Shown here: piece by piece, positions 20,581 through 30,557 of the stretch
Layout of the letters: each line of letters begins with the position of its first letter
Numbering within the stretch: the first letter of the stretch is position 1
Assembly: GCA_014529385.2 (NCBI GenBank)
Contig: CM043964.1
Location: 134,576,420 to 134,640,419 of the forward strand
DNA: 64,000 bases
Reading direction: 5' to 3'
Origin: Adiantum capillus-veneris
Taxonomy: Eukaryota; Streptophyta; Polypodiopsida; Polypodiales; Pteridaceae
Position numbers and translations under genes: made by a program
Notes under the pieces: generated by a model
What the model was told of the DNA's origin: nothing
Databases searched by the model: none
What the model saw: the letters and a program-made list of their open reading frames with translations, nothing else

Positions 20581-22281
20581 GAAGCAGGCTTGTTAGACTA
20601 TTGCAAGCGGTTGTGTATGGGTGCATGTGCTTCTTTGCATATGTGGATGCACAAATGTCAAGCTCTTCACCTCAAGATGACGGCATTATAGGAGAGTGTT
20701 GCCTCTTCGGAGAGGGTGGTTAAAACTCTTGAATAACAAATGCAAGAAAAGGAGTCCCACATTAAGAAGCTTGCCAACACCATCACATACTTGAAAGAAA
20801 CACCCCTTGGTGCAAGGGAACGCAAACGCACGTATTCATCCATTGAAACTCTTGCACATTCCGGAGGAGCACGCAAACGACGAGTTACAGCCACAAGGTG
20901 ATTTGGTCTTTACTTGCATGTTGCATTCTTACTTCACACTATTTTCAAGCATTTATTTTTATTTGTTGCTAGAAACTTCATCCAGGAGGCATGCGGTGGA
21001 ACAAGCCAAGATGATCGAGTCAACCTTCTCACTAGTTATCACAATACCCAAGATGTGATTTCTGTCTTACAATCACCTGGAGGTAAGCACATGAAGGATG
21101 CAGTCACCAAGGACCTTATGCGTAAATTGAGAAATGTGGTTAGTGATGATGACGTGCAACAAGCTTGTGATGAGGCTGAAATCAGCACCAAAGCCTATCA
21201 GGCTATTTTCCAACTCCTAAAGGATGCCCTCAAAGAGCATGGCATTGTGGAAAACCTATTTCCTGTTCCTCACAAGGTCAACCTCGCAAAGAAGGCCAAT
21301 AACGAAGATGTGTTCTACCACATTGGGACATACCTACACTTGAGGACACAATGCCAACTTCCCTTTATGCTTCGTGCGCAACAAAGACAAGGGAAAAAGG
21401 TAAGAAACAATCCATAAGACTTTCGGAGAAGGGCTTTCCTTATACAATGTGGAACAATATTTTTGTGGATCTTAGAAGGCTTCAACAAGCCATGCTTAGA
21501 CACTTTTTGAAGAAAGTTTCCCAAGGAAAGCCAAGTCGATATGATGCTCAAAACAGCTCCAACCAGCAGGCAGGTAACCTTTGGGAGCTTTGGAAGGAGT
21601 TATGCAAAGCTACTACTGACAATGATTCAAATGGAAAGCTTGCAAACAAGCACAAGCAAGTTTGGGCACGTTTTGATAAAATGGTCAAGCGTATGGGCCT
21701 TAACAGCACAACAGAAGAACAATGCCAATCATTTCAAGAAGCCTTGGCGGATTTTACCAAGGTCTTCACCCTTTCTTGGGGTGAAAAGAACATCACACAT
21801 TACATGGTAAGCCATGTTACATGGTGTATTTATTACAAGGAATTGTTTTTATTAAATAAAGTGGATCGTTTACTCATGTGAACAGCGTATCTTGTTTGCG
21901 CATGGTGCATTTTTTATGCACAAGTATGGATCGCTTGAAATTTTTAGCACTCAAGGCATGGAGAAGTCCCATTATCGAGCAAGGGGAGTATACTTCAAAA
22001 ATACTCGACATGGTAATGGAATGGTGAAATCCAATTATTTGGAAGAGATGTTCAACTGGTTTTTTCGCACAACATTTGCTCGTAAGCTCACAATGGAGCG
22101 TGCACGACAATCCAAGATTGCTATTGAAGTGCGGAAATGGAGTCATCAAGAGCATAGCAACAAGTGGAAAATGTCGCAAGGTCCCACCGAGCATGCTGCA
22201 TGGCGGCGATGCGGAGTGCGACAAGGATCAAAGTGGACTCAGCGCGAGTCACTACACGTGAATGCAGGGTCCAACTCTTAG
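20581..22281 (+). pseudogene. Unrecognised intron-containing gene upstream of the H3 gene
   Basis: The open coding frame runs from about 20581. A coiled-coil-like, Glu/Lys-rich stretch (20680-20800) is cut by TAG at 20689 and TAA at 20734, both explicable as C-to-T changes of glutamine codons. A GT-AG intron of 75 bp (20898-20972) joins the frame cleanly to 20973-21400. A one-base slip near 21375-21410 leads to the frame that is open to 21806. A second GT-AG intron (21807-21885, 79 bp, donor GTAAGC) leads to the last exon, ending at 22281. The last two exons contain a compact conserved-looking block (F-S-T-Q-G-M-E-K-S-H-Y). It reminds me of a C-terminal block seen in proteins of some DNA-transposon families, but I cannot name the family. 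The stop lies 139 bp before the H3 start, on the same strand. Confidence 0.6.
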
Positions 22282-22332
22282 CGAAATGTTTATTTAAAAA
22301 TAATAGTTTATTTTTCAAAATTAGTGTGAACG

Positions 22333-22362
22333 GGGCCCTTTTTAAATGGGCCCTTATAAATA
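22333..22362 (+). promoter_or_regulatory. Core promoter of the H3-like gene
   Basis: TATAAATA at 22355-22362 lies 59 bp before the ATG, so a start about 30 bp downstream would give a 5' leader of about 30 bp. Two GGGCCC boxes (22333-22338 and 22348-22353) are typical site-II/TCP-type elements of plant genes expressed in dividing cells, including histone genes. The spacing is seen directly. The function is inferred. Confidence 0.7.
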
Positions 22363-22420
22363 TTGCATGCTCTCATAAACCACTCATTTCTTAAGAACAG
22401 GTGACCTCTTACCATACGAA

Positions 22421-23316
22421 ATGGTGCGCACCAAACAAACCGCGAAAGAGCATCCGCCTACCAATGAAAACACCCTCCTAGGATGTGAGATGCCGGCATG
22501 GCTTAAAGGCACAAGAAAACGGCCACGAACATCTGGCCGTTCCAGGAACTCTTCTGGTAGTGGGCATGGTAGTAGGGCACCAGAGTCATCGAGGGCTGTT
22601 GAATCTCCACGTCCTCAAGATATAACACCTAGAAAAAGAATGAAGCAACGTGCCTAGCGCTCGAGAGAAGAAGAGGGCCAGCAACAACAGAGTCCGATAA
22701 GGAGGAGCCGTCGCGCCACCAATCACAAGCAAGACCATCTAGGACTCGGGTGGTCCATACAGACACTGAATCAGAGAGGGAGCCACCATGGCTGCAAACT
22801 AAAATACCGCGCACACATCGGGTGACCGTTGGGAGGAAGACACTGCCTCGAGGCCAGGGAGCTCTCCCCACACCACAAGATCGGGAGCCAAGGGAAGAGG
22901 ATGAATCAGAAGAGGCTATAGATCCAGCCCCTAAGCATGTAAATAGGTGCAAGTCTAAGTTTTTCAAGAAGCCTAAACACCGCCAGCCAACAAATGTGCA
23001 AGTGGCCCCAAGACAACCACAGTGGCACCGAAAAATAGCAAGGGCATTCACAGAAATCCACCACTACCAGAAGGCTACAAAGCTTTTGATTCGACGCGCC
23101 CCCTCTGCTCGCACAGTGAAGGAGGTGCTTCAAAGCTATGGAAATCAGTATAGAATGCAAGCAATAGCGCTAGAGGCTATTCAAGAAGCTGCAGAGGACC
23201 ACATCATTTTGGCATTGGAAGATACCAACCTATGCGCCATTCATACAAAGCGAGTGACAATACAGCCAAAAGATATGCAGCTTGCACATCGATTGCCACG
23301 AGACTTCGAGCATTAG
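22421..23316 (+). CDS. Divergent histone H3 with extended tail
   Basis: The ATG at 22421 opens M-V-R-T-K-Q-T-A-K-E, nearly the H3 N-terminus (A-R-T-K-Q-T-A-R-K). Lysine 4 is kept, but the K9 position is Glu. About 190 residues of basic Ser/Pro/Arg-rich tail replace the normal 35. After a K-K-P-K-H-R segment (compare K-K-P-H-R around K36), the C-terminal 100 residues form a complete H3 fold. These include an E-I-H-H-Y-Q-K-A-T-K alpha-N helix, a loop 1 of normal H3 length (so not of CENP-A type), and E-D-T-N-L-C-A-I-H with K-R-V-T-I-Q-P-K-D. Cys110 and His113 of the H3-H3' interface and the K56 and K115 equivalents are kept. K79 is Gly. The coding frame changes by one base between 22633 and 22657 (TAG at 22655 in the first frame), so the product needs a frameshift, a sequence correction, or is a pseudogene. 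No intron is obvious. Confidence 0.85.
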
Positions 23317-23350
23317 CCGAAGTTACCCCTCTTTTTGTATTGCACACCCT

Positions 23351-23442
23351 TATCTTTGTAATGTTTTGACTTTGCAATGACAATATGATCAACAGTTGTG
23401 TCTAATGTGTCTATTATCTTTGTAATGATATGACTTTGCAAT
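23351..23442 (+). repeat. Direct repeat downstream of the H3 gene
   Basis: TATCTTTGTAATG followed by TTGACTTTGCAAT-type sequence occurs at about 23351 and again at about 23414. It may be part of the 3' untranslated region. Its role is unknown. Confidence 0.6.
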
Positions 23443-23565
23443 TTCAAGTTTTGTTTACCCTAAGATATCAAAAAAGTTAACATATTGTGAAACCAGGTGT
23501 CTATGCAACAATAAATTATTTTTTTGAAATGTCCAATGTAATTGGGCCTTTTGGTGTAGTTAATG

Positions 23566-23782
23566 AATTGCTTTCAGTTAATTTATGTATTTTAAGTATC
23601 CTAGGGGGTAGAGATGCCTACCAGGTGCAAAAAAAAGGGTGGCCACAAGGGCGCACAAATGGCCCATCCACCAGTTTTGGATGGCCCATTTGCACGCCCT
23701 TCTGGCCACCCTTTTTTTGGCACCTGGTAGGCTTCTCTACCCCCTAGGATACTTAAAAAACACAAATATACTGAAAGCAATT
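23566..23782. repeat. 217-bp near-perfect inverted repeat (hairpin)
   Basis: AATTGCTTTCAG at the left end is matched by CTGAAAGCAATT at the right end. The arms continue through TATCCTAGGGGGTAGAGA, CCTACCAGGTGC and GGGTGGCC to a centre near 23671. Arms of about 105 bp have only a few mismatches. The open frames on both strands encode near-identical peptides, as expected for a palindrome. A third partial copy of the GGGTGGCCACAAGG arm lies inverted at 23812-23827. It could be a foldback MITE or a small-RNA hairpin. Confidence 0.9.
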
Positions 23783-23845
23783 GGTTTTGCATCGTTACTT
23801 TAGATGGAAGCCTTGTGGCCACCCTTATTTTGGCAATTTCAAAAA

Positions 23846-24124
23846 ATAGCTACCATACCCTCCTTCTCTAAGAATTGCTACCTTGTGATTGTGATCCCCT
23901 AAGAGTGACCTCTTCTCCCTTTATATAGAAAAAGAGAGGAGATGTCTTAGATTTATTTATTGGGAGTGGCCCAATCCATGTGATGGTTGATCAAATATGT
24001 ATGTTGTATAATACATGTGATGGGAGAGGTCCACAAAGTGAGAATAGGAGAGAGGTAGAGAGAGGGGGGGGGATAGAGTTGAGAGGAGAAATTATATGCT
24101 TGCTACTTGTAGCTAGCTTATCGA
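23846..24124. repeat. 279-bp direct repeat, right copy (DR1)
   Basis: Same orientation and nearly the same sequence as 19758-20034. Differences include GAGAGT/AAGAGT and AGTTAAAG/AGAAAAAG near the TATA-like segment. Confidence 0.9.
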
Positions 24125-24214
24125 GAGACAGGGATAGAGGGTAGAGAGTTTACAAGGGTTTTTCAAAGGTGGAAGTTGTTGGAGAAGATGAAACTGATGG
24201 ACTTGGTGGTGGAA

Positions 24215-24681
24215 GCTCCTTGACTTAGCAAAGACTTCATTCAATATAGTCTTGGCTCTTATAATTATGCACCGGATTCCAGGTCTAGAGAGTGGTGTAT
24301 GTGATGATTCTAGTCTTTTAACAAAGAAAGGAGATTATGATGGGTCCTTCTTTTCTCTCTAGAGGTGTATAGATCTTGATAAGGGTTTTAATCTTGATAA
24401 CATTTTGTTTTCCAAATAAGAATTTCTTTCGAAAGACTCTACTCTTGTGTTTGCAAAGTTTGAGAGCTCAAAGAAAAAATGGCTTTTCTATAAGAAATCG
24501 ATAACTTTTGCCTTAATGACTATGTCTTCTTTAACAGATTAATGCATGCCATAACTTCTAACAAGGTTATAAGAGCAAATAAGACTAGTAAAGCACGTAT
24601 AAATGAATAATTTTCAAGTCAAAAGAAATATAAAAAGGATGATCAAGGAACAAATTTATGATGACTTTCGAATATCCCAAC

Positions 24682-24717
<36 letters not shown>

Positions 24718-24932
24718 ACAGATTTATCTGCCAGGTTGCATTAAACACCATATTAGAAAGTTTGAGACTTTAGTGTAAAATTGAGAATCACCAATGTCTT
24801 GAAGATTTGGCCATAACATGGACAAATCTCAAAGTATTTTTGGAGGTCAAAACCTTCCACAAGGTGGTACTTGAAAAGCTATTCTGAGCCATGATCTCAA
24901 AACTTTGGCTAAGATTTAGACATGTGGTAAAA
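24215..24932. repeat. Long repeat unit R, copy 1 (truncated right)
   Basis: GCTCCTTGACTTA begins the unit, shared with 26969. It covers the first 720 bp or so and breaks off after GACATGTGGTAAAAT, where the LTR-like segment begins. It contains an AT microsatellite at about 24688-24711. Confidence 0.9.
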
Positions 24933-25373
24933 TTATGATCGGATGTCGGAATATTATGATCGGATGGCGGCCAAAAAATGGTCGAAAAATGGCTGGTCGG
25001 TTGGTCGGTTGGTCGGAAGTCAATGGCTGGTGGCCGAATTCAATGGTCGGTGGCTGATTTCAAGGTGGAATCATCTTCTCAGGGGCGGCCACACATGGGC
25101 GCATTGGAGAGTCCAACTTGGACTGGCGACACACGACTGCCTCTCATGAGAGAGGGCAACCCTTTTGGCCTATAATAGGAGGTCTCTTCTACACATAAAA
25201 CGCATTGTCGTACATTGTGAAGTTGATATGAGGTGATGAGAGTGAAGAAAGGCGGGAACTCCATTAAGGGTATAACCCCTTTGTAACTTACTTCTATTTT
25301 GAAGTACTAAAGCCATTGAGTGGCTACTTTCCTGTGGATGTAGCCCACATTGGGTGAACCATGTATATCGTGT

Positions 25374-25412
<39 letters not shown>

Positions 25413-25500
25413 ACTCTATAATCTCTTGTGTGTGAAAAATTGTCTCTCTCCATTAAGTAAGCTACTCTATCATCTAGTTAGCTACGTCCTTTTTCTTAAC
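24933..25500 (+). mobile_element. LTR-like segment, possible solo LTR
   Basis: The sequence has the layout of a plant copia LTR. CCTATAATAGG near 25169 could be a TATA region. A stretch near 25320-25375 (CTTTCCTGTGGATGTAGCCC, then GGGTGAACCATGTATATC) resembles the R-U5 part of many plant copia LTRs. It interrupts repeat unit R. I could not define exact ends or a target duplication. It includes a GGTCGGTT-type short tandem near 25000 and a (CT)n run at about 25373-25410. Confidence 0.45.
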
Positions 25501-26007
25501 AATCGTAACCCATGAGTTTAGGTGAGCTCGTGTTTAGGATGTGCCTACAAGGATTATAACAAAGAGCATTGTGTGATTAGCATAAGGGTTATCGTGTGTG
25601 TGACCACTAATCCCTTTCATTAGTTTTCTCTTCTTCTATTCTAGATGGCCTCTCATGATTCCCCACTCTTTCATTACTCATTACTCGCACACACTCACAC
25701 ACCGGATGCTTCAATGTCCTAGCTGAGTCGATGGCATCTATGGACTGAAATTTTTGTTGATTCATTGCAACTATGCTACAAGGGAGCCAGTCAACATTAG
25801 GAATGTAATCACTCCTTCCATGGTAGATACAATTGTCAATGAAGGTTATTAATAGAGAGAAATTTTTATTATTAGGCATTCCAATGGGATTCCGTGTAGC
25901 TTGTGAATAGAGATGGATTCTATGTAACTTTTAACTAGAGATGGATTTTATGGAAGTTTTCTGGCTCGAATGATTATCTAGCAATGCATCTCAAAAGAAA
26001 TTTCCAT
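25501..26007. other. No gene seen
   Basis: Unique-looking AT-rich sequence without a credible ORF, between the LTR-like segment and repeat copy 2. Confidence 0.4.
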
Positions 26008-26351
26008 CTTTTCTCTCTAGAGGTGTATAGGTCTTGATAAGGGTTTTAACCTTGATAACATTTTGTTTTCCAAATAAGAATTTCTTTCGAAAGACTCTAC
26101 TCTTGTGTTTGCAAAGTTTGGGATGTATGGATAGCTCAAAGAAAAAATTGGCTTTTCTATAAGAAATTGATAACTTTTGCCTTAATGACTATGTCTTCTT
26201 TAGCATATTAATGCATGCCATAAATTCTAACAAGGCTATAAGAGCACAAAAGACTAGTAAAGCATGTATAAACGAATAATTTTCAAGTCAAAACAAATAA
26301 AAAAAGGATGCTCAAGGAACAAATTTATCATGACTTTCGAATATCCCAACA

Positions 26352-26401
<50 letters not shown>

Positions 26402-26968
26402 ACGCGCACGCGCGCGTTGGACTATTCTAAGGCCATAGTTATATAGATTTATCTGCCAGGTTGCATTAAACACCATATTAGAAAGTTTGAGACTTTAGGG
26501 AAAATTTGAGAATCACCAATGTCTTGAAGATTTGGCCATAATATGGACAAATCTCAAAGTATTTTTTGAGGCCAAAAAATTCCACAAGGTAGTACTTGAA
26601 AATCTATTCTGAGCCATGATTTAAAACTTTGGCTAAGATTTAGACATGTGGTAAAATCTTAAGATTGTTTTGAAAGTGGAAATTGAAAAATTCCCAAATT
26701 CACTAATATGGTTTTATTAGGTTTTAGTCTCAATCTCTTGTTGAAAAATGTAAGGGTCCACTCTTGCAGAAAGATACAGAAAATTGAAATGTGCTACATT
26801 AGAAGACAAGCACAGACCCAATGCTAAGTCCCTTTGGCAGCCCACAATCCAATCCAAACAAGCCTTTCTATTATGACTCATCTTCCACAAGATCATGTAG
26901 ACAACAGCTATGGCTAGAAGACTAGGAATAGAGAATATCCCCGAGGGGTCCACCTCAAAATATTTAAG
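26008..26968. repeat. Long repeat unit R, copy 2 (truncated left)
   Basis: It lacks the first 130 bp or so of the unit but has the full right part, ending CACCTCAAAATATTTAAG. The microsatellite at the common position is (GT)n (26355-26399) followed by CGCGCACGCG, not (AT)n as in the other copies. Confidence 0.9.
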
Positions 26969-27434
26969 CTCCTTGACTTATCAAAGACTTCATTCAATAT
27001 ACTCTTGGCTCTTATAATTATGCGACAGATTCCAGGTCTAGAGAGTGGTGTATGTGATGATTCTAGTCTTTTAACAAAGAATGGAGATTATGATAGATCC
27101 TTCTTTTCTCTTTAGAGGTGTATATATCTTGATAAGGGTTTTAATCTTGATAACATTTTGTTTTCCAAATAAGAATTTCTTTCAAAAGACTCTACTCTTG
27201 TGTTTGCAAAGTTTGGGAGCTCAAAGAAAAAATGGCTTTTCTATAAGAAATCGATAACTTTTGCCTTAATGACTATGTCTTCTTTAGCAGATTAATGCAT
27301 GCCATAACTTCTAACAAGGTTATAAGAGCAAATAAGACTAGTAAAGCACGTATAAATGAATAATTTTCAAGTCAAAAGAAATTAAAAAAGGATGATCAAG
27401 GAACAAATTTATGATGACTTTCGAATATCCCAAC

Positions 27435-27486
<52 letters not shown>

Positions 27487-28000
27487 ACAGATTTATCTGC
27501 CAGGTTGCATTAAACACCATATTAGAAAGTTTGAGACTTTAGTGCAAAATTGAGAATCACCAATGTCTTGAAGATTTGGCCATAATATGGACAAATCTCA
27601 AAGTATTTTTTGAGGCCAAAGCCTTCCACAAGGTGGTACTTGAAAAGCTATTCTGAGCCATGATCTCAAAACTTTGGCTAAGATTTAGACATGTGGTAAA
27701 ATCTTAAGATTGTCTTGAAAGTGGAAATTGGAAAATTCCCAATTTCACTAATATGGCTTTATTAGGTTTTAGTCTCACTCTCTTGTTGAAAAATGTAAGG
27801 GTGGTCCACTCTTGCATGAAAGATACAGAAAATTGAGATGTGCTACATTAGAAGACAAGCACAGACCCAATGCTAAGTCCCTTTGCCAAACAAGCCTTTC
27901 TATTATGACTCATCTTCCATAAGATCATCTAGACAACAGCTATGGCTAGAAGACTAGGAATAGAGAATATCCCCGAGGGGTCCACCTCAAAATATTTAAG
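26969..28000. repeat. Long repeat unit R, copy 3 (full length)
   Basis: It follows copy 2 head to tail. It is about 1,030 bp and includes an AT microsatellite at about 27439-27481. Copies 2 and 3 are clearly homologous by eye along their shared length. A small open frame near 27942-28133 (plus) spans the right junction. I do not recognise its product. Confidence 0.9.
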
Positions 28001-29212
28001 TGTAGCACCTAAGTTCATCTGGTGGCTCAAGGCGATTGCAGCTTTTATCAGAAAGGTGTTGCAGCAAGCGACAACATGGCTTTCTAGAAGTGGGCAAGAC
28101 AAATCACCTCTTTTGCTCTCCCATGTGCATTGAGGGCTCACTGTGCAATCTTTTCCTCTATGCAATCAAAATTGGGGACACTTACCACACACGATCTCCA
28201 AGTGTCTATAGTTCGTGTAAGCAAGGTTGTACATGACCATAATGAAGGTCTCACCATGCCAATTTTGTGTTAATCAAATGAGGAGGCTCAGTTTGCACAG
28301 TTCTCATGCTTAGCTTATACATATACAAAGATATGTTCAGATAAAGTCGTTTGGTATTGAAAATGAGATAATTCAGTCATGTTGGGATTTGTTCAAGGCT
28401 TTTAAAAGACAGGGACTGGGAAATTGCTCTACCCTTCCGTATGGAAGGTAATATTTTCATTTGGCTCCATTACTTATCCCTTCTTACTCGAGAAATTTGT
28501 AGATTCCGTGGCACTGTAAGGATTTGTACAACTCATTTGGAATGTAGCTTAGCTCCCTCATATGGAAGAAAGATGTTGAGTAAATTTGAATACGTGACCT
28601 TCGTCATCGAACCCTTAACATTTCAAGCTAACCAGTTCCAACTGATGACTCTCTACTTGGCAACAGACTTTACTTAAACAATATGTCCCATGCTAAGATA
28701 ACCAGACTAGCACGATGCCTTGGTCACTTCAGTATATCGTTGTGACGCCTTACGAGCGTAGCTCCTCCTCGCCATCGCCAATTTCTCCTCTCTTTAATTG
28801 CTTTTCTGTCCTTAGCAATATTGACCTTCACTGCCCTCAGCGCGCCTTCCATCCCTTATCTATTGCCCTGCCTACCTACCCTCATGATTTGCCCATTCAT
28901 TGATTCACTACAAATTGGCTCCACTACGGACGAAATATCATAAAAATCACCAAAATTGTCGTAACTTAGCAAGAGGTTTGATGAGAAGTATAAGAAAAGA
29001 GCATGTTTGGCAGATGCAATACCCATTCCTATAGAACTTAGAAGGGAACAAGCCCTGCCAAGAATGACATGAAAAATTTGACCTCCGCGAATAAAGAATG
29101 GCGTCCAGATTATGAGACTTTCTTAAGGAGATAGGCGTGGAGCGGAAGGGTACTTCCTAGCTGTTTGGAAGAAGAAGAAGAAGAAGCTGAAGCTCCGAGC
29201 CAAAACCCATCT
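28001..29212. other. No gene seen; upstream region of the kinase gene
   Basis: No coding region supported. The last few hundred bases should hold the kinase promoter, but I see no clear TATA box at a decisive distance. A GAA-rich tract at 29168-29187 lies just before the ATG. Confidence 0.4.
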
Positions 29213-30557
29213 ATGGCTCCTCGTCGACGACAGTACGTCTGCTGCCCCACCTTGGAGAGCCGCACCGGTTTGGAAGTTGTGCAAGAGCTGGGCGAAGGCG
29301 GGCAAGGCCTTGTTCTCCTCTGCACGGACCAGAAAACTCGCACACAACTTTTCGCCTGTAAAACCATCAGGTCACATGTCATTAGACCTAACCCTAGCCC
29401 TAGCAGCAGCAAGAAGCTGCGAAGACTGCACGACTCTTCTGCATCCCCGGCCCACGTCCAGCAGGACTCGACTCATCATGATGTTCATGACCTCTCATCT
29501 TGTGAAAGGAAACGAAAGTTGAGCGCCGAGGAGGTGTTTGCAGACACCCAGCTCCGATGGGAGGCAGACCTGCTTCAGGACCTGCGCGACAGACGCGGTG
29601 TCCTCCCTCTCGTCTCCACCTTCGAGGGCGACGACACCTGCTTCCATCTCCTCACCGCCTTCTGTGACGGAGGCGATCTGCTCAGCAAGCTCTATGCCCG
29701 CCCTCCCCTCTTCAAGCTCCATGATCGCGAGGCTGCTTTCATCGTTGCCAGCCTCGTTCGCACTCTTGCCAGTTGCCACTCTCGCGGTATCGTCCACCGT
29801 GACATCAAACCAGCAAATGTCCTCTTCCGCCGCATCCATGATGGCAACGGCACCGAGGAAGCGATCCTCGCAGACTTTGGCATGGCTGAACTCATTGCGC
29901 CAGGAGACAAGCTTTGCGAACCCGCCGGAACCTTCAGTATACCAGGCCCCTGAAGTTATCAAGGGCTGTTATGACCACCGTGCCGACATTTGGAGTTTGG
30001 GTGTTGTTCTTCACCTAGTTCTCACATCTGATTTGCCTTTTGACATTGGACAGCTACCTCGTGATGCTCCCAAATCTGCCATTCACCAAGCCATCCTCTG
30101 CAACCAATTAGGACTCGATGATTTTGGCCTCTCATCCTCAGCGCAGGACCTCCTTGCTCGCATCCTCTGCAAGGACCCAGAAAACAGGCTTACATTGGAT
30201 GAGCTCCTGTGTCATCCGTGGCTGCTTCTCAATATAGCATCTCCCACCGAATTAGCACTCATCGATAATTATGATGGTCCGCAGTTGCCAACGACAATCA
30301 GTCAAACATGCATGTTAGGAACAACAGTGCCAGCTAATTGTTCACAGAGCATCATTAATGGAGGCAGCAAATTGTCATGCGTAGCGGGTCATGTCGATGC
30401 CGCAGTTGGGTACAGTCAAGAGATCAAAAAGCTGGATAATGGACCCACTGCCCCCAAGGCCAGAATTAGAGCCCGCAAACCCATGAGCAGAAAATGCTAC
30501 CTACAGCATTGGGGGAATGCCCTGCCCAAAAATATGGCCATGGTGAGGGCCATGTGA
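29213..30557 (+). pseudogene. Intronless Ser/Thr protein kinase, one frameshift
   Basis: The start chosen is the ATG at 29213 (M-A-P-R-R-R). Kinase motifs appear in order: glycine loop G-E-G-G-Q-G near residue 24, the ATP-binding Lys in F-A-C-K-T, and catalytic H-R-D-I-K-P-A-N near 29800. The D-F-G-M-A motif lies near 29875. The frame then slips by one base near 29930, inside the activation segment. A-P-E-V-I-K, D-I-W-S-L-G-V-V and the C-lobe up to H-P-W-L are readable in the other frame to about 30225. A non-catalytic tail follows, with no visible EF hands, to the stop at 30555-30557. The layout suits the plant CDPK/SnRK/PEPC-kinase-like group, without a closer call. A single sequencing error would make this an intact gene of about 448 residues. 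Otherwise it is a recent pseudogene. It is GC-richer than its surroundings. Confidence 0.85.

Noticed and set aside
22629-23160. Minus-strand ORFs opposite the H3 gene
   Set aside because: They are shadows of the H3 reading frame without motifs of their own.
22750-23316. CENP-A/CENH3 identity for the H3-like gene
   Set aside because: Loop 1 has the canonical H3 length and the alpha-2/alpha-3 region follows replication-type H3. CENH3 usually has a longer loop 1.
23487-23822. Overlapping ORFs on both strands with near-identical peptides
   Set aside because: They are the two strands of the 217-bp inverted repeat. The similarity is a palindrome effect, not coding.
19758-24124. Calling the DR1-bracketed segment an LTR retrotransposon
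   Set aside because: No primer binding site, polypurine tract, gag or pol was found between the repeats.
26717-28165. Hydrophobic minus-strand ORFs sharing G-I-F-S-I-P-S-L-L-A-I-A-V-V
   Set aside because: The shared peptide comes from repeat unit R copies. No recognisable protein.
29495-29962. Minus-strand ORF of 155 residues in the kinase gene
   Set aside because: It is antisense to strongly conserved kinase motifs and GC-rich codons keep it open.
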